NCBI RefSeq assembly: GCF_000213805.1
Contig: NC_015556.1
Coordinates: forward strand, 372,001 to 436,000
Direction: 5' to 3'
Length of the DNA: 64,000 bases
Source of the DNA: Pseudomonas fulva 12-X
Lineage (GTDB): Bacteria; Pseudomonadota; Gammaproteobacteria; Pseudomonadales; Pseudomonadaceae
Below are positions 51,717 through 61,652 of this stretch, piece by piece. The position numbers were made by a program, and so were the translations under genes. The notes under the pieces were generated by a model. The model did not search any database. It was not told the origin of the DNA and worked only from the letters and a program-made list of their open reading frames with translations. Numbering within the stretch: the stretch's first letter is position 1; each line of letters opens with the position of its first letter.

Positions 51717-51790
51717 ATGGTTTTCGCGTGACGCCGATCACAACCGCCTGCAGGCCCGTAAGTTCCTGAAAAGCGGCGTTTTGCCGGTAT

Positions 51791-51806
51791 TGGCAAGATT
51801 TCTGCT
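51791..51806 (+). promoter_or_regulatory. sigma-54 promoter of the glnK-amtB operon
   Basis: TGGCAAGATTTCTGCT has GG and GC at the correct interval and matches TGGCACGNNNNTTGCW at most positions. Together with NtrC-like sites upstream, it fits nitrogen-limitation control of glnK. Confidence 0.75.
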
Positions 51807-51942
51807 TAGAGGCTCATGACCCATGCACCGATGCGGTTCGGATGTCGCGAGCGGGCGGACGTGGTTCACCGGGAGCAGTCGGTGGTATCGGATCAGCCCG
51901 TCTTGGCAACCGATGCATACAAAAGCCAGACACTGAGCTTAG

Positions 51943-52338
<396 letters not shown>

Positions 52339-52378
52339 AGCTCCGCCCCTACCCCCTTAACGTCCCAGGAGTTAAATC

Positions 52379-53695
52379 ATGACTCTGCGAAAAATCGCAG
52401 GGCTTGGAGCCCTTTCGTCCCTGTTTTTCCCAAGCCTGGTCATGGCTCAGGAGAAAACCCTGAATTCCGGTGACACGGCCTGGATGCTGACCGCCACCGC
52501 GCTGGTGCTGTTCATGACCATTCCAGGCCTGGCACTGTTCTACGCCGGCATGGTGCGTTCCAAGAACGTGCTGTCGGTGATGATGCAGTGCTTCGCCATC
52601 ACCGCGTTGATGTCCCTGTTGTGGTTCGCATACGGCTACAGCCTGGCGTTCGACACCACCGGGATGGAAGCCGGCGTCACCAACTTCAGCTCCTTCGTGG
52701 GCGGCCTGGGCAACATGTTCCTCGGCAACCTGACCAAGGAATCGCTGACCTCGGCCTTCCCGGAAAGCGTGTTCATCACCTTCCAGATGACCTTCGCCAT
52801 CATCACCCCGGCGCTGATCGTCGGTGCCTTCGCCGAACGCATGAAGTTCTCCGCGATGCTGGTGTTCATGACCATATGGTTCACGCTGGTCTATGCGCCC
52901 ATCGCGCACATGGTTTGGAGTGGCGACGGTGCCCTGATGTGGGACTGGGGCGTGCTCGACTTCGCCGGCGGCACCGTGGTGCACATCAACGCCGGTATCG
53001 CCGGTCTGGTGGCGTGCATCGTGCTGGGCAAGCGCAAGGGCTTCCCGAGCGTGGCCATGGCGCCGCACAACCTGGGCTACACCCTGATCGGTGCGGCGAT
53101 GCTGTGGGTCGGCTGGTTCGGCTTCAACGCCGGCTCCGCTGCCGCGGCTGACCAGACCGCTGGCATGGCCATGCTGGTCACCCAGATCGCCACCGCCGCT
53201 GCGGCCCTGGCCTGGATGTTCGCCGAGTGGGTTGCTCACGGCAAACCGAGTGCACTGGGCATCGCCTCCGGCGTGGTCGCCGGCCTGGTCGCCATCACCC
53301 CGGCTGCCGGCACCGTCGGCCCGATGGGCGCGATGATCATCGGCCTGGCTTCCGGCGTGATCTGCTTCTTCTGCGCCACCAGCCTCAAGCGCAAGCTGGG
53401 CTACGACGACTCGCTGGACGTGTTCGGCGTGCATGGTGTGGGCGGTATCGTCGGCGCGCTGTTGACCGGTGCGTTCGCAGCCCCGGCCCTGGGCGGCTTC
53501 GGTGAGGTCGAGAACATCGGCCTGCAGCTGTGGATCCAGTTCAAGGGCGTCGCCGTCACCGTGATCTACACCGCCGTCGTCACCTTCGTGATCCTCAAGA
53601 TCATCGATGCCGTGATGGGCCTGCGCGTGACCGAAGAAGAAGAGTCGGTCGGCCTCGACCTGGCTCAGCACAACGAGCGCGGCTACATCCTGTAA
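52379..53695 (+). CDS. amtB: ammonium transporter AmtB
   Basis: A 438-residue channel with a signal-like first helix (MTLRKIAGLGAL... VMAQ) and eleven transmembrane helices. Segments: DTAWMLTATALVLFMTIPGLALFYAGMVRSKN (two parts), the first pore His in GGTVVHINAGIAGLV and the second in DVFGVHGVGGIVG. These are the twin histidines of Amt proteins. It is co-transcribed with glnK and followed by a second, distinct ammonium transporter gene. Confidence 0.96.
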   Translation: MTLRKIAGLGALSSLFFPSLVMAQEKTLNSGDTAWMLTATALVLFMTIPGLALFYAGMVRSKNVLSVMMQCFAITALMSLLWFAYGYSLAFDTTGMEAGVTNFSSFVGGLGNMFLGNLTKESLTSAFPESVFITFQMTFAIITPALIVGAFAERMKFSAMLVFMTIWFTLVYAPIAHMVWSGDGALMWDWGVLDFAGGTVVHINAGIAGLVACIVLGKRKGFPSVAMAPHNLGYTLIGAAMLWVGWFGFNAGSAAAADQTAGMAMLVTQIATAAAALAWMFAEWVAHGKPSALGIASGVVAGLVAITPAAGTVGPMGAMIIGLASGVICFFCATSLKRKLGYDDSLDVFGVHGVGGIVGALLTGAFAAPALGGFGEVENIGLQLWIQFKGVAVTVIYTAVVTFVILKIIDAVMGLRVTEEEESVGLDLAQHNERGYIL

Positions 53696-53702
53696 GTACC
53701 AG

Positions 53703-53763
53703 CGGCCCGCTGACTGTGGCGGGCCGACAGCACACGGAGTGCGCCCGGAGCCAACCCGGGCGC
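53703..53763 (+). other. two tandem hairpins between the amt genes
   Basis: CGGCCCGC/GCGGGCCG (53703-53726) and GCGCCCGG/CCGGGCGC (53741-53763), both perfect 8-bp stems. No T tract. They could stabilise the upstream message or reduce read-through. Confidence 0.6.
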
Positions 53764-53812
53764 CTCGACCGCACAGCGCATCCCCTGCGCAACGGCCTGA
53801 GGTGAATAAAAA

Positions 53813-55066
53813 ATGGACAACACAGCACTGACTGCTCTGCAGTACGGTTTCGATACCTTCTACTTCCTGATTTGCGGCGCCCTCGTCATGTGGATGGCCG
53901 CCGGCTTCGCCATGCTCGAAGCGGGCCTGGTTCGGGCCAAGAACACCACCGAGATTCTCGCCAAGAACGTGGCACTGTTCGCCGTCGCCTGCATCATGTA
54001 CCTGCTGATCGGCTACTACATCATGTACTCCAGCCCCGAGGGCGGTATCCTGCCGAGCTTCGGTTTTCTGATCGGTGACGAAAACACCGTCGAGTCGGTA
54101 CTGGCCGGTGGCGAAGACGCCCCGTACTACGCCGCCCGCTCGGACTTCTTCTTCCAGATCGTATTCGCCGCCACCTGCATGTCGATCGTTTCCGGCGCGG
54201 TGGCCGAGCGCATGAAGCTCTGGTCGTTCATCGCCTTCGCGGTAGTGATGACCGCCGCCATTTACCCGATCCAGGGCTTCTGGAAATGGGGCGGCGGCTT
54301 CCTCGATGCGGCCGGTTTCCTCGACTTCGCCGGCTCCAGCGTGGTGCACATGGCCGGCGCCGCGGCTGCGCTGGCCGGGGTGATCCTGCTCGGTGCGCGC
54401 AAGGGCAAGTACGGCGCCAACGGCCAGGTCAACGCCATTCCCGGCGCCAACCTGCCGCTGGCAACCCTGGGCATGTTCATCCTGTGGATGGGCTGGTTCG
54501 GCTTCAACGGTGGCTCGCAGCTGAAGATGAGCACCATCGAGGACGCCAACGCGGTGGCTCAGGTGTTCGTCAACACCAACATGGCAGCCGCCGGCGGCCT
54601 GATCGCCGCGCTGATCGTGGCACGCATCCTGTTCGGCAAGGCCGACCTGACCATGGCCATCAACGGTGCGCTGGCCGGCCTGGTGTCGATCACCGCCGAG
54701 CCGCTGACGCCGACCGCGCTGCAGTCCACCCTGATCGGTGGTGTGGGCGGCGTGCTGGTGGTGTTCGCCATCGTTGGCTTCGACAAGATCAAGATCGATG
54801 ATCCGGTCGGCGCCATCTCCGTGCACGGCGCGGCGGGCATCTGGGGCACTCTGGCGGTCTGCCTGACCAACCCGGAGGCCAGCCTGGGCGCGCAGCTGCT
54901 GGGCATCGCCTGCATCTTCGCCTGGGTGTTCATCGCCAGCCTGATCGTCTGGAGCATCATCAAGGCAGTCGTCGGCCTGCGGGTTTCCGAGGAGGAAGAG
55001 TACGAGGGCGTCGATCTGGTCGAGTGCGGCATGGAAGCCTACCCCGAGTTCACCGGCAAGAAGTGA
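53813..55066 (+). CDS. second ammonium transporter (AmtB2)
   Basis: A 417-residue Amt-family channel unlike the first: no signal peptide, and the N-terminus DNTALTALQYGFDTFYFLICGAL is typical of the other bacterial Amt clade. It has GFAMLEAGLVRAKN, SGAVAERMKLWS, the pore His in GSSVVHMAGAAAALAGV and the second in GAISVHGAAGIWG. Tandem glnK-amtB1-amtB2 is reported for P. stutzeri, as I recall. A GAGGTGAAT site precedes the ATG; two hairpins separate it from amtB. It ends before a terminator, closing the operon. Confidence 0.93.
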   Translation: MDNTALTALQYGFDTFYFLICGALVMWMAAGFAMLEAGLVRAKNTTEILAKNVALFAVACIMYLLIGYYIMYSSPEGGILPSFGFLIGDENTVESVLAGGEDAPYYAARSDFFFQIVFAATCMSIVSGAVAERMKLWSFIAFAVVMTAAIYPIQGFWKWGGGFLDAAGFLDFAGSSVVHMAGAAAALAGVILLGARKGKYGANGQVNAIPGANLPLATLGMFILWMGWFGFNGGSQLKMSTIEDANAVAQVFVNTNMAAAGGLIAALIVARILFGKADLTMAINGALAGLVSITAEPLTPTALQSTLIGGVGGVLVVFAIVGFDKIKIDDPVGAISVHGAAGIWGTLAVCLTNPEASLGAQLLGIACIFAWVFIASLIVWSIIKAVVGLRVSEEEEYEGVDLVECGMEAYPEFTGKK

Positions 55067-55121
55067 AGGTGAGGCGCCTGGCGCCCGACCGTCATCAGTA
55101 AAAATGATGGTCCACACCGGC

Positions 55122-55152
55122 AAAAGGGCGCTCAGGCGCCCTTTGCTTTTTT
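55122..55152 (+). terminator. terminator of the glnK-amtB operon
   Basis: AAAGGGCGC/GCGCCCTTT stem with a TCAG loop, then GCTTTTTT. Confidence 0.92.
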
Positions 55153-55198
55153 GTCCGGCACGCTAGAATGCGCGCGTTGAAAAACGAGGGCGACGAGC

Positions 55199-55624
55199 AT
55201 GTGGCAGCAACGGCTGATCACCCTGCGTCCACGGGCGCGAGGCTTCCACCTGGTGACCGATGAACTGCTGGATGCATTACCGGAACTGGCGAGCTACAGG
55301 GTGGGTCTGTTACACCTGTGGCTGCAGCACACCTCGGCGTCCCTGACGGTCAACGAGAATGCGGACCCTGCGGTACGCCGCGACTTCGAGCGTTTCTTTC
55401 GCCGCCTCGTCCCCGAGGATGCGACAGGCTTTGAGCACTGTGACGAAGGCCCGGACGATCTGCCGGCGCATTTCAAGTCGAGCCTGCTCGGCGTTCAGTT
55501 GCAGTTGCCGGTGAGTAACGGGCGCTTGGCGCTGGGCACCTGGCAGGGGATTTATCTGGGCGAACACCGCGAACAGGGTGGCGCTCGCCGCGTGCTGGCA
55601 ACCTTGCAAGGTACGGCAAATTGA
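55199..55624 (+). CDS. yjbQ: YjbQ family protein (secondary thiamine-phosphate synthase enzyme family)
   Basis: A 141-residue protein of the UPF0047/YjbQ family. It begins [21 protein letters not shown] and contains the family motif [21 protein letters not shown], then [34 protein letters not shown] with conserved His residues. Some members have weak thiamine phosphate synthase activity, but the physiological role is open. GAGGG lies 8 nt before the ATG. It is read alone before sutA, with a 76-bp gap. Confidence 0.88.
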   Translation: MWQQRLITLRPRARGFHLVTDELLDALPELASYRVGLLHLWLQHTSASLTVNENADPAVRRDFERFFRRLVPEDATGFEHCDEGPDDLPAHFKSSLLGVQLQLPVSNGRLALGTWQGIYLGEHREQGGARRVLATLQGTAN

Positions 55625-55700
55625 ATTTTTTCCAGGCGTTCGGCAACGTCGGACGACTGGGCTATAACTAACCTGCTTTTCGCAAGTCATGAGGCTGAAC

Positions 55701-56021
55701 ATGAGCGACGAAGAACTGGAACAAGACGAGCTGGAAGGCGCAGACGAGGACGACGGCGAGGAACTGGCGGCCGCGGATGGTGATGTTGCCGATGACGACA
55801 GCGAGTCCGATAGCGCGGCACCTGCCAAGGGCAAAGCCAAGAAGGCCGTCGAGGTCGAAGAGCTGCCCAGCGTAGAGGCCAAGCAGAAGGAACGCGATGC
55901 GCTGGCGCGCGCCATGGAAGAGTTCCTGGCCCGTGGTGGCAAGGTTCAGGAAGTGGAGCCCAACGTCGTATCCGACCCGCCCAAGAAGCCTGACAGCAAG
56001 TACGGCAGTCGCCCCATCTGA
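55701..56021 (+). CDS. sutA: RNA polymerase-binding protein SutA
   Basis: A 106-residue, highly acidic protein. The first 45 residues are almost all Asp, Glu, Ala and Ser; a helix with the conserved VEVEELPSVEAKQKERDALARAMEEFLARGG follows, and the end is PDSKYGSRPI. This is the layout of SutA, which binds RNA polymerase and raises expression of ribosomal and maintenance genes during slow growth. GAGG lies before the ATG; the longer frame starting 12 bp upstream is not favoured. It ends at a terminator. Confidence 0.92.
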   Translation: MSDEELEQDELEGADEDDGEELAAADGDVADDDSESDSAAPAKGKAKKAVEVEELPSVEAKQKERDALARAMEEFLARGGKVQEVEPNVVSDPPKKPDSKYGSRPI

Positions 56022-56041
56022 CGCGAACGCTGGATTTGAAT

Positions 56042-56079
56042 GCAAAAGCCCGCCTGTGAAGGCGGGCTTTTGCGTTTTT
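56042..56079 (+). terminator. terminator after sutA
   Basis: GCAAAAGCCCGCC/GGCGGGCTTTTGC perfect stem around TGTGAA, then GTTTTT. Confidence 0.93.
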
Positions 56080-56126
56080 GGCGGCTGTCATGTTCAGCGA
56101 GAACACGAGCTGACTGAGCAGACGAT

Positions 56127-56194
56127 GTGGGAGCGGCTTCAGCCGCGAGGCTTCCGGTGCCTCCAACATTGATCGCGGCTGAAGCCGCTTCCAC
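56127..56194. repeat. REP/BIME-type inverted repeat
   Basis: GTGGGAGCGGCTTCAGCCGC and its inverted copy face each other across 24 bp; the 22-bp arms differ at one position. Each arm is itself a small palindrome (GCGGCTTCAGCCGC). This is the well-known type of Pseudomonas intergenic palindromic element, seen here once in the window. Confidence 0.88.
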
Positions 56195-56288
56195 GAATTT
56201 GTCTCCCGCCAAAGCACCTTTACGCAGGCTCGACGACCCGGTGTACATCAGTGCCGAAATCAGCCGATTGTGCTTCGCTCAAGGCTTC

Positions 56289-56984
56289 TCAAGTCCAGCG
56301 CTGCAGCAGCGCCGGCAGCTCGCCCAGACTACGGATCTGCGCATCGGCCGCCTTCTCGCCAGTCCATTCCTTGCCTTCGGGGTTGAACCACACCGCACGC
56401 CAGCCGGCTGCCTGCGCCCCGGCGATGTCGTCACCGGGGTGATCGCCGATATGCACCGCCTGCTCGGCGCTCATGCCGGAGCGGGCGAGTGCTTCCTCGA
56501 ATGGCCTGCGATCGGGTTTACCGATGCCCAGCTCCTCGGCGCAGAGGATGAAGCTGAAGTAGTCCGCCAGCCCCAGTCGACGCACGTCGGCGTTGCCGTT
56601 GGTGATCACCCCCAGGCTGTACTGATTGGCCAGCAGCTCCAGGGTGGTGACCGTGTCGCTGAAAAAGGTGATGGCGTGGCGCGCTTCGAGCATGGCCTGG
56701 AAGGCACCTTCGGCCAGCTGCGCGGCTTCGTCGGGCGCATGGCCGACGCCTTCCAGCGCATGGCGCAGCGTACGCCTGCGCAGTTCGCTGAGGCGGTACT
56801 TCAGATTGGGTTCGGCCTCCAGCAGGCGGCCGCGAACCTGGCCCAGGTGATCCACCGGCTGGCTGGCCAGGCTTGGTGCATGCTGGCTGATCCAGTCGCG
56901 CATGGCGGTTTCGGCACCGAGAATCACCGGGCGGTTGTCCCACAGCGTATCGTCGAGGTCGAAGGTGATCAGGCGAATGCTCAT
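56289..56984 (-). CDS. HAD-superfamily hydrolase (YigB-like)
   Basis: A 231-residue cytoplasmic phosphatase. Motif [14 protein letters not shown] holds the nucleophile and acid Asp; [13 protein letters not shown] is motif II (Thr), [11 protein letters not shown] motif III (Lys) and [23 protein letters not shown] motif IV. The helical cap between motif I and II fits YigB/FMN phosphatase-like enzymes. The ATG at 56984 overlaps the xerC TGA (ATGA), so it is coupled to xerC as in many gammaproteobacteria. Substrate likely FMN or a small phosphate ester, not certain. Confidence 0.88.
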   Translation of the reverse strand: MSIRLITFDLDDTLWDNRPVILGAETAMRDWISQHAPSLASQPVDHLGQVRGRLLEAEPNLKYRLSELRRRTLRHALEGVGHAPDEAAQLAEGAFQAMLEARHAITFFSDTVTTLELLANQYSLGVITNGNADVRRLGLADYFSFILCAEELGIGKPDRRPFEEALARSGMSAEQAVHIGDHPGDDIAGAQAAGWRAVWFNPEGKEWTGEKAADAQIRSLGELPALLQRWT

Positions 56985-57913
56985 GAATCCGGTTCCTTGC
57001 GGCGCTTGGCCCGTGGATGGGCGCTGTCGTAGACCTTGCTCAGGTGCTGGAAGTCCAGGTGGGTGTAGACCTGGGTGGTGGCGATATCGGCGTGGCCGAG
57101 CAGCTCCTGCACCGCGCGCAGATCCTGGGACGACTCGAGCATATGGCTGGCGAACGAATGGCGCAGCATGTGCGGGTGAATGTGCTGGCCCAGCTCGCTG
57201 ACGCCCGCCTGACGTACCCGTAGCTGCACGGCGCGGGCGCCGATGCGGCGGCCCTGGCGGCTGATGAACACCGCGCCATCGGCCGGGTTGGCCAAGGCGC
57301 GCAGCGGCAGCCACTCTTGCAGCGCTTCGCGGGCCTTGCTGCCCACCGGCAACTCGCGCACCTTGCTGCCCTTGCCGGTGACGCGTACCAGACCTGCGGG
57401 CAGGTCGAGGCCATCGAGATTCAGCGCCACCAGCTCCGAGAGGCGCAGGCCCGAGGAATAAAACAGCTCGAGCATGGCGTGATCACGGCGGGCAATGAAG
57501 TCGTCTTCCTGGGCGCCGTCGAGCAACTGAGTGGCGCGGTCCACGTCCAGCACCCTTGGCAGCTTGCGTTCGCCTTTGGGTGGCGTCAGGCCGGTGGCTG
57601 GGTCGTGTTTGCAATGGCCTTCGCGGATCAGGTAGCGGTACAGACCGCGGGTCGCCGAGAGCAGGCGCGCCAGGCTGCGTGCTGACTGACCTTCCTTGTG
57701 CAGGCGCGCCACAAGCCGGCGCAGCCGGGCGATATCGAGCGCCGCCCAGTCGGCCACGCCTTCCTTCTCGCAATAGGTGAGCAGTTTGCTGAGGTCGCGG
57801 CGATAGCCATCCAGGGTATGCGCCGACACCTGCCGTTCGCTGCGCAGGTGTTCGAGGTAGGCGGATAAAGTGGCTTCAAGCTGCAGGCTGCAGGCTCCAG
57901 GCACAAGCGTCAT
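56981..57913 (-). CDS. xerC: tyrosine recombinase XerC
   Basis: A 310-residue recombinase that works with XerD at dif to resolve chromosome dimers. N-terminal SAM-like domain [26 protein letters not shown]; catalytic residues visible: Arg in SGLRLSEL, Lys in [12 protein letters not shown], HxxR in [14 protein letters not shown], His in [11 protein letters not shown] and nucleophile Tyr in VYTHLDF. The first 11 residues ([11 protein letters not shown]) are coded by a repeat-like GC-rich stretch and are absent in other Pseudomonas XerC as I know them, so the true start could be later. Overlaps the HAD gene by 4 nt. Confidence 0.93.
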   Translation of the reverse strand: MTLVPGACSLQLEATLSAYLEHLRSERQVSAHTLDGYRRDLSKLLTYCEKEGVADWAALDIARLRRLVARLHKEGQSARSLARLLSATRGLYRYLIREGHCKHDPATGLTPPKGERKLPRVLDVDRATQLLDGAQEDDFIARRDHAMLELFYSSGLRLSELVALNLDGLDLPAGLVRVTGKGSKVRELPVGSKAREALQEWLPLRALANPADGAVFISRQGRRIGARAVQLRVRQAGVSELGQHIHPHMLRHSFASHMLESSQDLRAVQELLGHADIATTQVYTHLDFQHLSKVYDSAHPRAKRRKEPDS

Positions 57914-57972
57914 ATCTCTAATGCCTCTCCGTTCCGGGCCTGCCGCTTATGGCCTGCGGCTTACCGCTGCTT

Positions 57973-58668
57973 CTAGCGTACCGAGCGCAGCGGCGCGGAG
58001 AAGCGTGGCAGCACCCGCGACAGCACTTCGGCGATGTAGCCCAGGAACAGCGTGCCCAGCGAGCTCTTGTAGTGCTGCGCGTCGGCACTGCCGATCGCCA
58101 GCACACCGTGCAGCCCTTGATGGGACAGGCCCACCACCGCCGCCGAGCCAACGTCGGCACCGGCTTCGCCGAACAGGAACTTCAGCTCGTGCTCGCGCAG
58201 CACGCCACAGATGGTCTTGCCACCGGCCAGCAGGCCGCCGATGGCTTGATGCGCCTCGGCGCTGCTGACACTGCGGCCGACCGGCAGTGGCGTATCGCTG
58301 AACAGGATCAGGCCCACGAACGGCACCTGGAATTCGCGGCGCAGGCTGTCTTCCACGCAGCTGACCACTTCTTCGAGGCTGCTGGCGTCCATCAGGTCGA
58401 GCACCAGGCGGCGGGTCTTGTCGAACAGCCGGTCGTTGTCACGGGCCACGTCCATCAGGTGCGACAGACGCTGGCGCATCTCGATGTTGCGCTCGCGCAG
58501 CAGTTTGACCTGACGCTCGACCAGCGACACGGTATCACCGCGCTGGTGCGGAATGCGCAGCTCGGGAATCAGGTCGTCATGGTCGATGAAGAACTCGGGG
58601 TGCAGGCGCAGGTAGGCGGCGACCGTTTCCGAGTCCAGGGGCTTGGGCGAATCCTGCTGGTCAGTCAT
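57973..58668 (-). CDS. DUF484 family protein
   Basis: A 231-residue protein of the DUF484 family, related to GAF domains. [32 protein letters not shown] at the start is the family mark; a coiled-coil segment ([20 protein letters not shown]) follows, then a GAF-like domain (about 90-225) with [18 protein letters not shown]. The function is unknown. It overlaps dapF by 4 nt (ATGA) and lies 59 bp before xerC. The ATG at 58668 follows from the overlap and family start. Confidence 0.88.
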   Translation of the reverse strand: MTDQQDSPKPLDSETVAAYLRLHPEFFIDHDDLIPELRIPHQRGDTVSLVERQVKLLRERNIEMRQRLSHLMDVARDNDRLFDKTRRLVLDLMDASSLEEVVSCVEDSLRREFQVPFVGLILFSDTPLPVGRSVSSAEAHQAIGGLLAGGKTICGVLREHELKFLFGEAGADVGSAAVVGLSHQGLHGVLAIGSADAQHYKSSLGTLFLGYIAEVLSRVLPRFSAPLRSVR

Positions 58669-59495
58669 AGGCGAACCTGTCCTTCGTACACGCGCACGGC
58701 GGGGCCGGTCATCATAACGGGCTGGCCGGGGCCTGCCCACTCGATGTGCAGCTTGCCGCCAGGCAGCTCCAGCTGTACGGGCGAGTCCATCCAGCCCTGG
58801 CGGATCGCCGCGACGGCAGCGGCGCAGGCGCCGGTGCCGCAGGCCTGGGTTTCCCCAGCGCCGCGTTCCCAGACGCGCAGGCGGCCACGCTGACGGTCGA
58901 TCACCTGCAGGAAGCCGACGTTGACCCGCTGCGGAAAGCGCGGATGGTGTTCCAGCTTCGCGCCCAGTTCGTGCACCGGCGCGCCGTCGACATCATCGAC
59001 ACGCAGCACCGCATGGGGGTTGCCCATGGATACCGCGGCCAGCTCATGGCTCCTGCCATCCACCTCGACGGCATAGCTAAGCGCTTCGGCATCGGCCTGG
59101 AAGGGGATCTGCTCGGGTGCCAGGCGTGGTGCGCCCATGTCCACGGTGATCAAGCCATCGGCACGCACGTTGAGTTCGATGATGCCGCCCTTGGTTTCCA
59201 CGCGGATGTGCTTCTTCACCGTCAGGCGCTTGTCCAGCACGAAGCGGGCGAAGCAGCGCGCGCCATTGCCGCACTGTTCCACTTCGCTGCCGTCGGCGTT
59301 GAAGATGCGGTAGCGGAAATCCACGTCCGGGTGCTGTGGCGGCTCGACCAGCAGCAGCTGATCGAAGCCGATGCCGGTGTGGCGGTCGCCCCACTGCTTG
59401 GCGTGCTTGGGCTGGATGTGGGCATGCTGGCTGACCAGGTCGAGGACCATGAAGTCGTTGCCCAGGCCATGCATCTTGGTAAAGCGCAATAACAT
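58665..59495 (-). CDS. dapF: diaminopimelate epimerase
   Basis: A 276-residue PLP-independent racemase that interconverts LL- and meso-diaminopimelate for lysine and peptidoglycan synthesis. [19 protein letters not shown] at the N-terminus; catalytic Cys residues in [13 protein letters not shown] and [25 protein letters not shown] at the end is conserved. The ATG at 59495 is used, since it gives the known start; an in-frame ATG at 59501 shares a base with the lysA stop. Operon: lysA-dapF-DUF484-xerC-HAD. Confidence 0.96.
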   Translation of the reverse strand: MLLRFTKMHGLGNDFMVLDLVSQHAHIQPKHAKQWGDRHTGIGFDQLLLVEPPQHPDVDFRYRIFNADGSEVEQCGNGARCFARFVLDKRLTVKKHIRVETKGGIIELNVRADGLITVDMGAPRLAPEQIPFQADAEALSYAVEVDGRSHELAAVSMGNPHAVLRVDDVDGAPVHELGAKLEHHPRFPQRVNVGFLQVIDRQRGRLRVWERGAGETQACGTGACAAAVAAIRQGWMDSPVQLELPGGKLHIEWAGPGQPVMMTGPAVRVYEGQVRL

Positions 59496-59500
59496 GGGCA

Positions 59501-60748
59501 TCACTCCGGCAGGCGGCTTTCGCCCGCGAAGAGCTCGTCCAGGGTTTCGCGGCGACGCACCTCGTAGGCCTGCTCGCCGTCCACCATCACCTCGGCAGCG
59601 CGGCCGCGAGTGTTGTAGTTGGAGCTCATCACGAAGCCATAGGCACCGGCCGAACGCACGGCCAGCAGGTCGCCTTCTTCGAGCACCAGCTGACGATCCT
59701 TGGCCAGGAAGTCACCGGTTTCGCAGATCGGCCCGACCAGGTCGTAATGGCGCGCTTCGCCATCACGGGGCTGCACCGCCGAGACTTCCATCCAGGCCTG
59801 GTAGAGGGCCGGGCGGATCAGGTCGTTCATCGCCGCATCGACGATGGCGAAGTCCTTGTGCTCGGTGTGCTTGAGGTATTCCACCTGGGTCAGCAGCACG
59901 CCGCCGTTGGCGACGATGAAACGGCCCGGCTCGAACACCAGGGCCAGGTCACGGCCTGCCAGGCGCTGGCGTACGGCAGCGATGTAGTCGCCGACCTGCG
60001 GTGGTTGCTCGTCGCGGTATTGCACGCCGAGGCCGCCGCCCAGATCCAGGTGCTTGATGACGATGCCGCGCGCGGCCAGCTTGTCGACCAGCAGCAGCAG
60101 GCGATCCAGGGCATCGAGGAATGGCTCGAGGGTGGTCAGCTGCGAACCGATGTGGCAGTCGACGCCGATCACTTCGATGTTCGGCAGCTCGGCGGCGCGG
60201 GCGTAGACCGCCTCGGCCTGCTCGATGTCGATGCCGAACTTGTTTTCCTTGAGCCCGGTGGAGATGTACGGGTGGGTGCCGGCGTCCACGTCCGGGTTGA
60301 CCCGCAGCGAGACCGGCGCCTTGACGTCCATTTCCGCGGCGACCTTCTGCAGGCGCTCCAGCTCGACGCTGGACTCGACGTTGAAGCAGTGCACGCCGAC
60401 TTCCAGGGCGCGGCGCATGTCGTCGCGGCTCTTGCCGACGCCGGAGAAGACGATGCGGCTCGGCTCGCCACCGGCCGCCAGCACGCGCTCCAGCTCACCG
60501 CTGGAAACGATGTCGAAGCCGGCGCCGAGGCGCGCCAGCACGTTCAGCACGCCGATGTTGGAGTTGGCCTTGACCGCATAGCAGACCAGGTGCGGCATGC
60601 CGGCCAGCGCATCGGCGTAGGCGCGGTACTGTGCCTCGATATGAGCACGCGAGTAGACGTAGGTGGGCGTGCCGAAGCGCTGGGCAATGGCGGACAACGC
60701 CACACCTTCCGCGAACAGCGAGCCGTCGCGGTATTCGAAGGTGTTCAT
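59501..60748 (-). CDS. lysA: diaminopimelate decarboxylase
   Basis: A 415-residue fold III PLP enzyme that converts meso-diaminopimelate to lysine. PLP Lys in [100 protein letters not shown]; and [13 protein letters not shown] with the active-site Cys from the partner subunit. It heads the operon with dapF; lptM lies just upstream, with 9 bp between. Confidence 0.97.
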   Translation of the reverse strand: MNTFEYRDGSLFAEGVALSAIAQRFGTPTYVYSRAHIEAQYRAYADALAGMPHLVCYAVKANSNIGVLNVLARLGAGFDIVSSGELERVLAAGGEPSRIVFSGVGKSRDDMRRALEVGVHCFNVESSVELERLQKVAAEMDVKAPVSLRVNPDVDAGTHPYISTGLKENKFGIDIEQAEAVYARAAELPNIEVIGVDCHIGSQLTTLEPFLDALDRLLLLVDKLAARGIVIKHLDLGGGLGVQYRDEQPPQVGDYIAAVRQRLAGRDLALVFEPGRFIVANGGVLLTQVEYLKHTEHKDFAIVDAAMNDLIRPALYQAWMEVSAVQPRDGEARHYDLVGPICETGDFLAKDRQLVLEEGDLLAVRSAGAYGFVMSSNYNTRGRAAEVMVDGEQAYEVRRRETLDELFAGESRLPE

Positions 60749-60757
60749 GGGCGGCCC

Positions 60758-60883
60758 TTATCTGTCTTGCGAGGCGGAGGACTGGTTATCATCCGGCAGG
60801 TACAGCGGGCCTTTCTGGCCGCAGCCGCCGAGCAGGGTGGTAACGGCGACGAGCGCGATGAGGGCAGTGAACAGCCGCTTCAT
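60758..60883 (-). CDS. lptM: LPS translocon maturation lipoprotein LptM (LppL)
   Basis: A 41-residue lipoprotein. Signal MKRLFTALIALVAVTTLLGGC with lipobox LGGC at 18-21; the mature tip CGQKGPLYLP is the conserved LptM motif, which mimics LPS and helps LptD oxidation at the LptDE translocon. AAGGATTTG lies before the ATG. It is 9 bp upstream of lysA, the usual Pseudomonas order. Confidence 0.93.
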   Translation of the reverse strand: MKRLFTALIALVAVTTLLGGCGQKGPLYLPDDNQSSASQDR

Positions 60884-61063
60884 GGTCAAATCCTTGTAAT
60901 AAAGCATAATTGCCCCCGAGTATACCGACCCCCCGGCATGTTGCCTATGCGCCGGGGTTCCCGTCCGGCGGGGCTTTGCCCTGGCTGGCTGACCTATGCA
61001 GGCACCGCGGTCTTGGGCCTGGCGTCGGCCCGATGCAGCTGAATTTTTCATGAGGTAAGTGCA

Positions 61064-61396
61064 ATGAGTTTGAGCGAAGCCCGTTTCCACGACCTGGTCG
61101 ATGCGGTGCAGCAGTCGCTGGAAGACATCTTCGACGACAGCGACCTGGATATCGATCTGGAGAACTCCGCGGGCGTGCTGACGGTGCGTTTCGACAATGG
61201 CTCGCAACTGATCTTCAGCCGCCAGCCGGCGCTGCGTCAGCTGTGGCTGGCGGCCCGCTCCGGTGGCTTCCACTTCGATTACGACGAGGACAACCAGCGC
61301 TGGATCTGCGACAGCAGCGACGAGCTGCTGAGCGAAATGCTCGAGCGCATCGTTGCCGAACAGGCCGGCGCCGAACTCGAGTTCGATGAAATCTGA
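61064..61396 (+). CDS. cyaY: frataxin homologue CyaY
   Basis: A 110-residue iron-binding protein that modulates iron-sulfur cluster assembly on IscU/IscS. The first helix SEARFHDLVDAVQQSLEDIFDD has the acidic ridge; DIDLENSAGVLTVRFDNGSQLIFSRQPALRQLWLAARSGGFHF covers the strands (two parts). GAGGTAAG is 7 nt before the ATG. It diverges from lptM with 180 bp between and overlaps the next gene by 11 nt. Confidence 0.95.
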   Translation: MSLSEARFHDLVDAVQQSLEDIFDDSDLDIDLENSAGVLTVRFDNGSQLIFSRQPALRQLWLAARSGGFHFDYDEDNQRWICDSSDELLSEMLERIVAEQAGAELEFDEI

Positions 61397-61589
61397 AGAC
61401 TCCGGCAAGCCCACGCCAGGCGCCACTGCGGTGGCCTCGCCGTGCCGTCGGCGCTGTTGCCTGAACGAGGCCGAGCGCTGCCTGGGCTGCGGGCGGCTGC
61501 TGGCGGAAATCCTCGAATGGGGCAACGCCAGTGACGAGCGCCGCCGTGCCATCCGCGCCCTCGCCGAGGGGCGTCTGAACCTCGACTGA
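61386..61589 (+). CDS. DUF1289 family small protein
   Basis: 67 residues. SPCRRRCCLNEAERCLGCGRLLAEILEW is the DUF1289 motif: four to five cysteines in a C-x3-C / CxGC arrangement that could bind zinc or iron-sulfur. Starts 11 nt inside cyaY in another frame with no strong ribosome site, so translation is probably coupled to cyaY. The cysteine motif next to a frataxin gene is suggestive. No biochemical function is known for the family. Confidence 0.85.
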   Translation: MKSEDSGKPTPGATAVASPCRRRCCLNEAERCLGCGRLLAEILEWGNASDERRRAIRALAEGRLNLD

Positions 61590-61652
61590 CCCGGCTCTTG
61601 TTTATTTGGGTGGCTGTGTTACGGTCGGTCTGGCTTCTGCAAAACAGTTTCT

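Noticed and set aside
52349-55123. 924-codon minus-strand open frame across both amt genes
   Set aside because: Rich in His, Gln, Asp and Gly as expected for the reverse of hydrophobic helices; the two Amt proteins on the other strand are certain.
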